Shown here: positions 10,801 to 22,800 of the stretch, in pieces
How the letters are laid out: each line of letters starts with the position of its first letter
Numbering within the stretch: position 1 is the stretch's first letter
Assembly (NCBI GenBank): GCA_002633005.1
Contig: NMRA01000033.1
Coordinates: 622,233 to 686,232, forward strand
Length of the DNA: 64,000 nucleotides
Reading direction: 5' to 3'
DNA from: Phoronis australis
Lineage: Eukaryota > Phoronida > Phoronidae
The notes under the pieces: model-generated
The model's database searches: none
Told to the model about the DNA's origin: nothing
What the model saw: only the letters and a program-made list of their open reading frames with translations
Made by a program: the position numbers and the translations under genes

Positions 10801-12730
10801 CAACTGTCGATAAGGAATTGTGTGCCATGAAGGTCATTACGTGGACATGTTCAGACGGACGCATCAAACAGTTTTGGCGAATGAACATTACCAGGTGAAT
10901 ACCGAGTTGAAATGAGTCGTCTCCAAATAAAAATTGAGAAGAAACGTTTAGCATAGGAGTCCACATGAAAACAGCAGACTTAACTGAGAGCAAAACTTGC
11001 TAAAAAGCGGAAACGTATCGGCTTGCCTGGGTTTATCATTTCTCGTTATTGAATAAACACTAACATATCATATCAGTTTAGGACACGCTATGTTAGGTTA
11101 GTGTAAATTATTATTATTTTTTTTCATAAATGACCAGTAACTACAAATAAATGTCATTTTAGATGTCTATACCATATCACCATCATATGGCAAGGATTCT
11201 GCGAAACTCTGCTGGTCGTTCACAACAATTTTAGAAGCGTTTAAAACATTAAAAAGACCAATTATTTTGCCCGAAATTGGCAAGATTGAAATTGATTGAC
11301 TGCTAGTTTCACGGGGTTAATCGGCAAATACATCCGATTGGTTCTCCATGACAACTTTCAGTGTCCAATCCCACGCCGTAGCTGGTTGACCCAGGGGAAC
11401 CGTGGAGGTGCAGTCACAATTATACTGGAGACAATCCACGCAATGCTTTCTGTGGACTTTAAAAGCACCAGCAATCCAGTCATTTGTATTGATGAGCTAG
11501 CTTTCATAGTAGCCAAGTTAAGGTGACACAGCCATTTTATCGCTAAGCAAAAACAAACTGAATGCAACAGATTATGAGCATAAATATTTATTGACATGGA
11601 ACATTTGGAAAGATACACATCATACAAATACAAAAGCTAAATAAAATATAGGCTGTCAGTCATTAAATAATTATCACTAAAATACCCAATTTCAAGGAAA
11701 TGCAATTTCTCCTTATTAATATAACAGACCCACACCTGTCTATGGCAACTGAAGGTCAAAGGTTCCAGGATGTTAAGAAATAAGGAGAGTCCTCATTATT
11801 TAACTTGGCCTTCGCAAAAACAAATGTTCCATTTAAGATACTCATAATAAACCTAAAACAATGAACTGACATCGGGGACTCAAGTTTGAAATTACAAATG
11901 CAATACCAATGGTGATTATGATGTTTGCAGCGAATACCTAAAGCTGCATTTCGCTACGTTTAGCTGGGTAAAAACGAAATAGGCTTTTTCATCTCATAAA
12001 ATCAGTCTCACGATGTTCCTTGTTGTGATGAAATTCTACTCAGTTACCCTCAAGAAAATCGAAAGCATCAGCAACTCAAGAAAATGGTCCAGAGTATATA
12101 CACCATGTCTGTGACTGAGTTGGTAATGATAAAGAATAAAAGAGACTGCTTTATGAGAGTAAAAGATTGAATTCATTTTTTTGTTTTTAGCCAAAGAAAG
12201 GCAAATGCAGCTTAAGAAGTATAGTGGATTGTCATCCTGACAGAATCGACTGCATTTTCAGACACTGACATTGAAATACTTGAAAACGACTCAATTCTCT
12301 TATAACATAAATTCAAAAACTCGACAAGCTAAACCCAACCACAAAGCATAGACGTCATAACTATGACTTACGCCAAACAATTTCTCAGTTGCACCATCAG
12401 ATGCAGACAATCAGATTTTCCTGGGCATTGAAACAAAAACAAGAACATTTACAAAATTTTATACACAATAACCACATTAAAATCCACCCAAAGCGTCTAC
12501 AGCAGAGCATAGCCACGTCATTGGCAAAGCAAACAACTAGGCATAACTAATCTAGTGTTCCTGTTTGATAATGCATTATAGACTGGTAAAAAGTACTCTT
12601 CCTTTCTCAGAGTATATGACAGAATGCACTTTAAAATACATGAACAAATGGATTGGACCAGATTGACTCGGTACCTGAACCAAAATAAAGAATGCAATGT
12701 TGATCAGAGAAGCATTTTGAAAACGTACTT
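7834..12730. other. Region upstream of HEXIM and downstream of the PNP gene, no supported gene
   Basis: The HEXIM promoter should lie just above 7833, but I see no clear TATA box. GGCCGG/CCTTCAGTGA motifs recur near 8460-8520 and 8650-8680. A member of a dispersed repeat family lies at about 12040-12160. No open frame here shows recognisable domain content or paired splice sites. The 3' untranslated region of the phosphorylase gene should occupy part of the sequence below 13369. Confidence 0.5.
12040..12160. repeat. Dispersed repeat family member
   Basis: CATCAGCAACTCAAGAAAA here matches CATCAGCGACTCAAGAAAA at about 35697. The GTGACTGAGTTGGTAA block matches GTGATTGAGTTGGAA at about 29537. 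It belongs to the family also seen at 17530-17630, 29395-29640 and 35630-35770. There is no coding content. Confidence 0.5.
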
Positions 12731-12997
12731 TACAAATAAATGCAGGGGAGATAATTGTATAGAGCATGACAAAAATAATCAAAATACCTTTTCCCCGTCA
12801 AGGTGGCTAACAGCAAAAATTACTGGTATTAATAGCCATCATGGCAGCAAAACAGATATTCCATAATGCCTCATCCATTTATGTAACTTTCCTATTAATT
12901 CCTTGACATTCTTGGATTTCAGGGAAGCCTCCTGTGGCAGATGAGTTCAACTTATGCCCAGCCGCCATGAGAGGGCATTGTTGGTCATTTTGTGTCA
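12731..12997. repeat. Dispersed repeat, copy 2
   Basis: This is the partner of 461-731, with the same block order. It lies about 370 bases below the stop codon of the phosphorylase gene and may therefore be transcribed as part of its 3' untranslated region. Confidence 0.6.
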
Positions 12998-13368
12998 ATA
13001 ATTTTGGGGTAATCTATATAGTATCCGAAGTGACACATGCTGGTTGGCCACTCAAACTATCCTGAATCCAATTCTCCAAACACTAGATCAAACACACAAC
13101 AAAAAAGATTTTCCAGTATGAACATTTTGTCTTGCAGAACCCAATGGGAAACCGACTAATGTACAATACAGAACTATGAAGACATAAGTTTAATCCTGCC
13201 ACTAAGTTGGAGCACCGAGCAAAACCAGGCACTTCCAAAACTTGCCCATAGTGGAACTGTAAAATTGTCATATAACTATCTCTTTGAAGCTACACTCACA
13301 AAAAGCGAAGACATGACAAAGACAAAGAAGACAGGTTGGATAAAAATTCTCTATGTTTTAAAAAATTT

Positions 13369-13854
13369 CTAATCCTCCTCGGTAGGCATGAGTTGAATAA
13401 GAGCTTTGGTATACGCTGCTGCTGTCAGTGCCGCGTACGGGTACCACTCTTTCTTGGAGCCATCGGCATAATCGACAATGGAACGGATCACCACAAAGCT
13501 GTGCTTGCAGTTGCCAATGACACCCTCAAGGACTTGATCGAAACCGCCATCGAAGGCAAATATTCCGTGACGGTAGGCAAAGTCCTGCCGCATGGCATCG
13601 CGGCGCAGAATCTTTCCAGAGCCAATGGCACCAAGTCGTACCATCGGTCGATTGGGGTTGTAGTCAACTTCCGGTGGTGCTGGTGGGTGCTGCACCTCGA
13701 TGACCCCTTGGTCACCGATGGCCATGTAGACACGATCCGTCTCAGGTGGTGGCCGTTCGAAGCTGACCTCTTGACCAGTTAGAATGGACTGACCCTCGGT
13801 GATGTTATCCTGCCATTGGTTGCTTACATCGTCTTGCATGGAGTGAACCAGGTC
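13369..13854 (-). CDS. Exon 10: C-terminal half of the phosphorylase-like domain, with stop
   Basis: The exon encodes residues 403-563. The acceptor is TTTTTGTAG|GAC at 13855. Recognisable superfamily blocks are LGAIGSGK (475-482), the AFD motif at about 502-504, and IRSIVDYADG (525-534), whose Asp530 sits where the family has its catalytic acid. A WYPYAALTAAAY block (539-550) then packs the last helix. The segment FDGGFDQV at 503-510 has Gly506 where I expect an acidic ribose-contacting residue. The protein ends MPTEED. This exon is strongly coding: the antisense strand is also open but carries no family signature. Confidence 0.85.
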   Translation of the reverse strand, partial: DLVHSMQDDVSNQWQDNITEGQSILTGQEVSFERPPPETDRVYMAIGDQGVIEVQHPPAPPEVDYNPNRPMVRLGAIGSGKILRRDAMRQDFAYRHGIFAFDGGFDQVLEGVIGNCKHSFVVIRSIVDYADGSKKEWYPYAALTAAAYTKALIQLMPTEED

Positions 13855-16800
13855 CTACAAAAAGAAGGACGATGTATTAATGCACATCAACACAGAATGC
13901 CATCAGATGTCACAAAACCTTCAATCCACGGAAGTCTAGCTACAAAGCGGCATTTCCAAAGAACATTGTGCTCAACTCAGTTTAAACAAGCTTGGCCAAA
14001 GTTGCTGGTGAGTCAACGTGTTTAACACTACATTCTCATTTGAGGTCTTAAATCAAAAAATAAAAAATCAGAGAGTGAGTGTTATGCTGAATGTAAGAGA
14101 AATGCTTTAAAATTCAGGGTGGGCTCTTAGTAGAACGTGGGCATAAACCAAATGTACACACAAAGTAATTCAACCCACATTTGAATTATCTAGCAACCTT
14201 GTTATTCAACAATTGACCTTTTATGGAAAGCGTGCGATGTCATATAGACAAAGGATTGTGGGATAGCAGCCACCACAAGCAACACCACAACTAGACATAG
14301 ATGTATGATCAGCAGAGATCACTTCATTTTAGTAGCATTTCAAGCAGCCAGAAGTTCAGTTTATCATAGATACAAGTGAATAGGTAACAACTATTCAATA
14401 TCAAGTGCCAGCACACAATCGCCTCTGAGACACTTCCTTGCATCTGGATGACTCGAATCCTAAAAATCTATGCTCCAGGAAGCACATGCATCGGATTTCG
14501 CCAATCCACACAAGGTTAATTGTTCGGTTAGGTTGAGTAATATTGGCTGAGGTTGAGTAATATTTGCCATTACTGGATTAAGCACTCCAACTAGGTACTT
14601 CAATGACTACCCACAGTTGATATATGAACAGATGGATAGTTCGTTACTGCCACTGGTGCTGGGTAAGGCAGCGACAGCCCTATGATGCAGCTTAGTCTAA
14701 CCATAGATTATAGACAACAGATTCGCAACACCGACATTTTCTTAAGTAGTACCCTAGAGGAGGCGTCACTCTTACTGATAAATTACCAATTTCAGTTTTC
14801 TGTTAATGAATTGTGACAGGGAAATTCTCTCTATTTTACTGTCCAGTACAATGAGAAAACATGTTCTGCAATGAAATGCTGTTCAAAGTCTTCCGATAAT
14901 AGAACTGTTGGTATCGTTAGTACTTTTGGCATGCAACCACACAACAACTGATCACAATTAGCAGACTGCGTACTTGCTGGAAGTATAACTTTACCTTGCT
15001 AATTTTGCCAGGTGTCACTAGTGAGAAGCTCCTCTTGTCTACGATATACTTTTACTCAAGAAATTTAATAAGCACTTTCAAAAATTCCAAGAACCCCAAA
15101 AACTGAGCACGAATTTCCAAATAAAAGAAATGTCAAACTTCTTAGATTTTAACGCAGTTACTATTTTTACAATTACTTTCACTCTTTTTATTGCTATCGC
15201 TAGTTTGACTCATTAAATATGTATTTTGTGATTTAATTGAAGTGATACATATTTCCTAACGTGATTGAGAACAGTGACTGAAGGCTTCCTAACCTGTAGC
15301 AGATTATCTCTGGGTGCAAACGTCTTCAAGGAGAAGCTGATCTCGCCCGTCTTGGAGTCCTGCAAGATCTCCTTGCACTGGATGTACAGGTAGCCCTTGT
15401 CGTTGGGCGTGGACACGACCACGTCGCCGAGACGCGGGTGCTTGTAGAAGTTGGTGAAGTGTGGCACGCCGCCAGCGGTGCCCACCAAAATCACATGCTC
15501 GACATCAGCAAAGGAACCTGCAAATGCAGATGAGGACAGTGAAAAGGAGAAAAATCTCTGGCCCACAAAAGACTGTTTTAATGTGTCTTTGAACAATGTT
15601 ACCATCAAAAGCAACAGCCACTTCCCCACTACTTAACTGCGACACCAATTGTTGCACAGTGACATTCACACTTCTTTTGTTTGTTCTTTTGTTGTACTAC
15701 AGGTTCCTATTTGGACTATAGAACTTGTCTACACCGTGTAGAAGAGCTGGGAGAGTCATACCAGTTCATCAATATCTGATTGATGCAATTGAAAATAACC
15801 AACACAGACACTACTAAATTAACAATTTAAGATAGCTATGGAATCAGTCTTGCAAACTGATGAAGCTACGTCGCTACTCTAGCATGACATTTCGATAATT
15901 TGAGAATAAATCCCCTGTCCTGGATATAATTTTCTCCTTTTAATGACCAAACGTATTTCCATGGGTATCATAAACTCACCGAGTAATCTTGTCGTGGCAT
16001 TTCCAGAAGAAATCTCAGATGCCCTGCCTTTACCAATAGAAGCTAGCTTGGTGGTGACAACCTTGTGATTACCAATGTAACCAATGGTATAAACATTAGA
16101 CTCTCCTACAAGTAAATCAACAACAAGTTGTACAATTCAGAACCAAGACCATACCCCATTTATCAGCCATCAGGAAAGTGCAAGTCGTTTATGTAATATT
16201 TTTCGATTACTTTCATCATAGAATAGCAGTGGCTTCGCCAAGAACACAAAAATTAGAATTTGCCAGAGCAGAATGAACAAGACAGTCATACTAGTAACAA
16301 GAGGCAAGATGAAACATCAAAATGACATCTCTTTTTGTTCATAGTGACTGTGTATTGCCAATTCCTTAAGGCCGGAAACCCATTTCTAAATTGCTCATGG
16401 AAAATTGAGTTCAGTTTATGAGGGGTGAATGTAAAGTCAAGATTGTCATAGTTCACATGAAGTCCCAACATTACAGAAATCGACTAAATGATCTCTAAAC
16501 CCAAGGGTCTTCATTGAGCATTTATCCACACAAGATTAATTACATTATCTTCCACAAGGTGGCACTCACTTTGTAAGAATTGTAAGGTGCTCTGCAACAA
16601 CCAGCACATAAACTACACAGCAAGTTAATTTTTCTGCAAAGTTGGAGATGTACATTAATCATATTTAAAAAACTACTGCACACACCTTGTGTCTGGTATC
16701 TCATGTAAGTTGTTTTTTCTTCCATCATGGCGTCGACTGCCAACTTCTCGTAGTAGTGAGCAGTGATGATGGCAATTGTAGGTTTGTTGTCACGAGAGCC

Positions 16801-19800
16801 CATCTGCATAGGGAGCTGTCCACCCACCATGGTCTGTGACTCTTCTGCAAAGGAGAACAGAAATGCCGTCACCACAAGTTTTTGTAACCATTTTGAAACT
16901 TAGAACAAGAATTTACAGTAGTATTTAAATAACGTAAGTTAAGCTCACTATGACAACACTTATGTCCAAAACCCCGTTTTAACCATTGACATGTCTACTG
17001 AGGACAATAGGAAATATTTTCTTAATTGGTTGCACTGGTAATTAATCGCATAATCTAAAAAAACAATCACATTATTTTCCCATGAAATTTATTGATGTCT
17101 AGGAATTAGAAACTTACTGACTACAATGGTGCGACCACACGTCAAAATTGCATACAACCTAATCATAGGCTTGACATTGGAAATGAAATCTCCATAAATG
17201 ATAAAGCATTGACTTGCATTGTAACCTTTATTAATAGGTGATAAATGACCAAGTGGTTAAAAAACTTGATACGCAACAGTGAGGTGAATTATCATATCCG
17301 TCTTAGCTATTGCAAAACGCTTTGCGAAATAAAGGTCATTACAAGGACATTTTGTCATTGTCTAGCTGTCAATGTTGAATTCTTAACTGAAATTCAATAG
17401 AGTTTAAAAACATTACCACACTTATCCCATTGTGAACTGTTGCCAAATGAGCCACCAACTCAAGTCACAGACAAAGAGTACTAGAAGCGGTCAACCTCAA
17501 TAAACGCTGAAGCCTTTTCTCGATTTGCTGACAATTTGAATGTTCTTGTTGGTAACTTAGATCGAGTCCTATCATGGTAAGGAATATGACAAGACTGATA
17601 CACAAGCTTAAGAGGCTCGATTCGCTTTTCAGGTTTTGGCAGCTGAACGCCAAAGTTTTAAATAAAAGTTTTCCATTATTAAATCGATATAAAACTCACG
17701 AGTCTCTTCACCCATCTTGACTTTTCTTCCAAAACAATTGGAGTCTTCAAAGTACTGTACAAGGTCACGATCCCGCAGATTCTGCATAATCGTCATCACC
17801 GAATCACTGTTGGATTCTGTTATCCTACAATTGAACAATACGCCTCCTACTATTACTAACACCAGAAAAACAGCGAAACTTAACATTACAGTACTCATTC
17901 TTAGAGGCAAATCACATCAGTAAAGTTGACAATACCAAACCGTACCAATGTAGAACATGAGTTCCACTCCTGCTCTTGTGGTCACATAATCAGACGGACC
18001 ACATGCACTTTCTTGATGTAAACTGGTCAGTTTGCTTGATGACCTACTGCTGACCTAGATATGCATTAGCACCACCTGGTGGTGATGTTGGCCACTGCTT
18101 CCACACTATGTTCTAAAGACCCACCACATTGAGACAGGCAGGTTACTGCATACATAAGACTTGGTCGTGCTGTTCAGTGGCACGAGCATACTTGTTGAAT
18201 ATAAACCCGTAGATTTGAAAGCAATCCACTAGTCATATAGCCATGCACTGATGTCACCTGGTGGCGAAGACTGTCAACACCCACCTTACTACATCTTCAA
18301 GTCCTAAAACATTGGGATAGGCCGACTCCAGCACGTATAAGACTTGTTCTTCCAGGATCTCGTCTTCGGTTCGTTTGTCCTTCTTTTCCATGCCTGTAAC
18401 AGTTCCGTCAAATGTATCAAAATCTGCCACTATACAATGCCTATCAACTTGCGAGTGAATTAAAACGAGTGTTGGAACACAAAAAATGTGCAGAAAACAA
18501 TGATTCTTGAAACACATTCCTGTGGTAAAGTTTCTTCAAAATTGTTGTAAAACACACATGAAATGTTCTGGGAATTGCCTTGATTTTCTGCCAAGTTATG
18601 CGGGACCTCCATTTCAGCAATAACTTGTAGCACGCCAAGTTTATTGTACTAAAAACACTGGAAAAAGCACCACCTTCAGAGAGAGTGAACAACTACATTT
18701 CAGCTACAAATTAGTAATTTGTGTCTTATTTTTTAGCGAAAAAAAAAAACAAAAAACCTGTTGCCATTGACACAAATTTACAACATATTGTCTGAAAGTA
18801 GCTATTGTACAAAACTTCAACATGGATTCAGTTTGGTACTATATATCTTTCATGGAAAAATGATGACAACAAAAATTCACTTGTCAGCCATATTGTGCCC
18901 TAAATAGGAAGAGTTTAGCCGAATTCATCCACATATTTTGTAAAGTGGATGTTGAAAAAGTTTGTAAAAATTAAAGGATTTACCTAGGCTCAAGAAAACC
19001 TACTTTTCTGAAGCTTATTATTCCTAGAGCACCATTTGCTGGTTTTGTTGAGAGTGTGAACATAGTGATTCAGAAAACATTTATGGCCTTGACCCGCAAG
19101 AAACACACACTGGTGAATACAGACATGACCAAGTGTAGATGCAAAGATAGGGTGCCTCCTCGACAGCTGCATGTTAAACTCGAGAACTTTAACTATTTTT
19201 TGATAAAACAAGAATCACATAACATTCAATAAAACAACTAAAATACGGGCTGCAAAAGTATTGCGCTACATTACCTACGAACACGTAAAATGAGTAAATT
19301 TCTGCAAAAGATGTATATCCCAGCTTGGCCTTATATTCGAACAAAAGGTCTAACAACTGCATAAAAGAATATGCACATCCAAATTAAGCAACTTTCCGCC
19401 TTGTGCAAAAGAAGTTCAAACATTTGAGCAAATATCAATTTTCACAACAGTGTGCGGTGTTCCATGATATTCTGAAAAAATACTATTGGCAAGTGCAAGA
19501 CTTAGCCGCTCTGCACAGTTCCATACTCAGACGCAAAAAAGTTCAGAGTTCCCAGCTTGAACCTTGTAACTGCTTACGTCATGGCTAAAAGGCCGTAAGC
19601 TAGATAAAAATTTGAATGTCATGGACCCATATTTGAACATAAGCCAATGCACATGTCTCTGAGAACATGGCATTTTTTCAACAATTTTATGTCATTTTGG
19701 GCTTACATGCCTAACTTATTGATCATCTGTTCCAATACAAGATGCGGTGAATACATCAACTGACACAAGATGTGAGACTCAGAACGGATTCAAGATGGAC

Positions 19801-22800
19801 TAGACAAAACCAAACAAAACAGCTTTCCTTCAGTGAAACCACAGGTAAATGAGTGCATTATTCTTCTAAAAGTAGTTAAAATGAATATTTAACAACATTT
19901 TTGAACTTCAGAGAAATGAAACTAATGCGGTGTAATTCAGGTTTTGGAAACAAATTTGTCCTGGAACAACAAGACATTCATTTTTCAGCAGTTACCCATT
20001 AGTCTTCACCCTGCATCACTGAAGGCATTGAAAAAACATAGTCGACAAGAGTTTTTTAGTCACAATTTGACATGTACTAAAGCAAATTTGTGTATACCAA
20101 CGGATGCTAAAAACAACACACAGTGCACAATTTGCCCAAGGCATAGACAAGTGAGGATCAATTATAGATTTACGTCAGTGAACAGACAACATTTTGCTGA
20201 GATGAACATTTCCAATCTGGACTGTTGGTTTCTTGGAACGTACTCCAGCTGTTCAAAAGTGTCCATTGGTGTGCATCGTACAATTCAGAATTTTTTAGAA
20301 TGCTAAAAAGTCAATGCAATGGCTTTTTCAATTTTAATTCATTAACTAAGTACTTTGTAGGATTTATAACTAACACATATATGTAAATTAAGGGGAAAAT
20401 CACTATGGAAGGTCAATTTTCATGTAACATCCCTAAAAAAGAAATGGATCCTTTTTAAATGTGCCATCTCTCAAAAAGGATGTATTTTGTAGTGCCAACT
20501 ATCTAAAATGGTGGAAAACCCAATTTTCAGCGTCATAATAGTGTGTTTCATGAATAACTAAGCTTATAGCTTCTATCCAAATGCATTAGCCAGGTAAGAG
20601 AAATTGTCTTTTTATAGTTTTCAACAGGTGGTCCTTGGCAAGCTAGCTTTGCAAAATACTGGCTATCAACTGTTATGACTCATGGCCGACATGCATGGAT
20701 TTCAGCATTTTGACTGTGCGTCTGTCAAAAAACACTCCTGGTCTCTCAAGACTTCACTTGGACTAAATATGAATCAAGGACAGAGCAATGTGTCCTACTC
20801 AGTTTGTTGTCTTCTACCCTCATTTCAGGGATTCTATACACGGTGTGTGGAAGAAACTGCTGCTGTGGAAACTTGCTCTGGGAAATCATTGGATTCAATC
20901 GTATTGGGGCAGAAGTGAACGTGAGATGACCAGACCTGCATTAGGGAATCACTGATTCTTCAGGGCAGACAAGTGGAAACAGTGATGGTTGTGGACGCTA
21001 TCTGTGGACAGTAACTTGGGTCCAATGCCAAGCATCAAGGACAGAGAAATGTGACTTATCTCAGGATGAGCCTGCTGACTATGTAACCATAAGAGGGTTC
21101 TCGTGAGTTTCAAATCAGGTGTTTTGTGCAATGGGCTACGACTTATGTGGACTGCCCATGTTCAATGCAACTCATTAGACCGCCTGGAAACTTTTTACCC
21201 ACAACATCCAGTCTGAAAGCAGTACTTTATTTTTGCCTCTTAGTTAGAAATTACAGTGTATCAGGCCTTCTCTAGAGCATCAGGCCCATGGAAGAATGTT
21301 CGTTAAAACTGTAACAACACGGATCCAGATTGGAAATGGTCAACAAGACAAATGATTAACGACACATGACTACAAACCCCCGACTCACCTTCTGTCCCTT
21401 CTGTGCCACCAAGTAAGCAGAGCGAGAAAAAGACGGAAACAAAAGCAAAGCGTGAGACACGTGACAGTGAACAATACAAGAACACAGTTAGTATGAAGCA
21501 CTACCATTCACCTCTTTCCTAGAAAAAGAATGATGAATTATGGGAAATACATGCAGTACTGCTAAAATGAGTTGTGTACAAACTACCGTAATTCATCATT
21601 CTGGGCCGAGGAAATGTGAACAATAAAGCAACGCCCATATTAGGTATGCGCTAGAGCAATCGTCCAAAGGCCTATTGGATATAAAAGCACCTCTAAACTC
21701 CTTTCCTGTACAATGATAACACTGTTCACATTGGGACTAAGTTTCACAAAAATTTCAACATACAGGCTAACGTGGAAAGCTTGGTAGATGGATATTGGCA
21801 CTTGCTGGATTTATGAGAAAATGGCAGTTAAAATGACCCACGTTTTGGACAAAACCTTGCTAAGGTTACCCTGTTATCGAATGCAAAAAGTGTTCAGCAT
21901 AACAAAAGAATAGGTCTATAAGTTTACGGGCAGAAATTCACTTCAGTTATCCAAAATAAATGCGTCATTCCATCACATTTATGACAGTAAATAGAATATT
22001 GTTAATGAAACAAAACCATGGTTATCTCAACATGCCGTCAACAAAGTAACTCATCTGGAAATTAGGAACCAAATCAAAACGAAATTGAAATCCATTTCAA
22101 CCAAGGATACATGCTCATTCAAATTGAGATGAAAATAATACTGGGTTATGGATAAAAATATTATCCAAAAATCTCAGGTTTAAGAATTAAGGAAACTGAC
22201 AATTCAATCTGGACAAGCCAGTAAAGGTGAAAAAACTCCATGTTGGATTTGTCAAATCTTGCACCGATCATTGCCTACTTAAGTAAAACATTTGAACAAT
22301 TGTGCCTTGTTGTGCCTTAAATTACACTTAAACCATTTTGCAGAAGAAACTAGTTGATTTCTCAATTTCAAATGCCGAAAAATTGGCTTACTTTCTTAAA
22401 ATCAGGAGAACTTTGTGTGATTTTAAAAGAACTGAGAATACTTGGTCATTGAGAAATAAAAAATAAAATAACAGAAATGTCATCCTCAACAAACAAACAG
22501 ATTCATAACTTTCTAAATAAGCATGTCTAAGTGTTAAAGTAAAGAGGCTATTCTTAGATAAAGTTGTTAACCTTAACTTGAACTGCAAAGTTTGCAATAC
22601 ATCCTGATTTAAAGGAAGACGAGAAAATACTTTTATGTAAACAAACATCTATAGGGTGTCATGAATCGGAGGCAATAAATTTCAGCGATGCTCAATGCAA
22701 GATCTGTTTTAAATACGCAAGCAGAAAAATTCAAATGGTTTCACTGGGCATGCTCGTAACCATGGTTACCTGTGACGGACATCGGTTGTCCTTCTGACGT

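Noticed and set aside
13336-13782. Long plus-strand frame opposite exon 10
   Set aside because: It is the antisense shadow of a strongly family-like coding exon and has no signature of its own.
18389-18391. ATG beginning MEKKDKR as a separate gene start
   Set aside because: It sits two bases after a strong acceptor and the phase fits exon 4 or 4', so an internal exon is the simpler reading.
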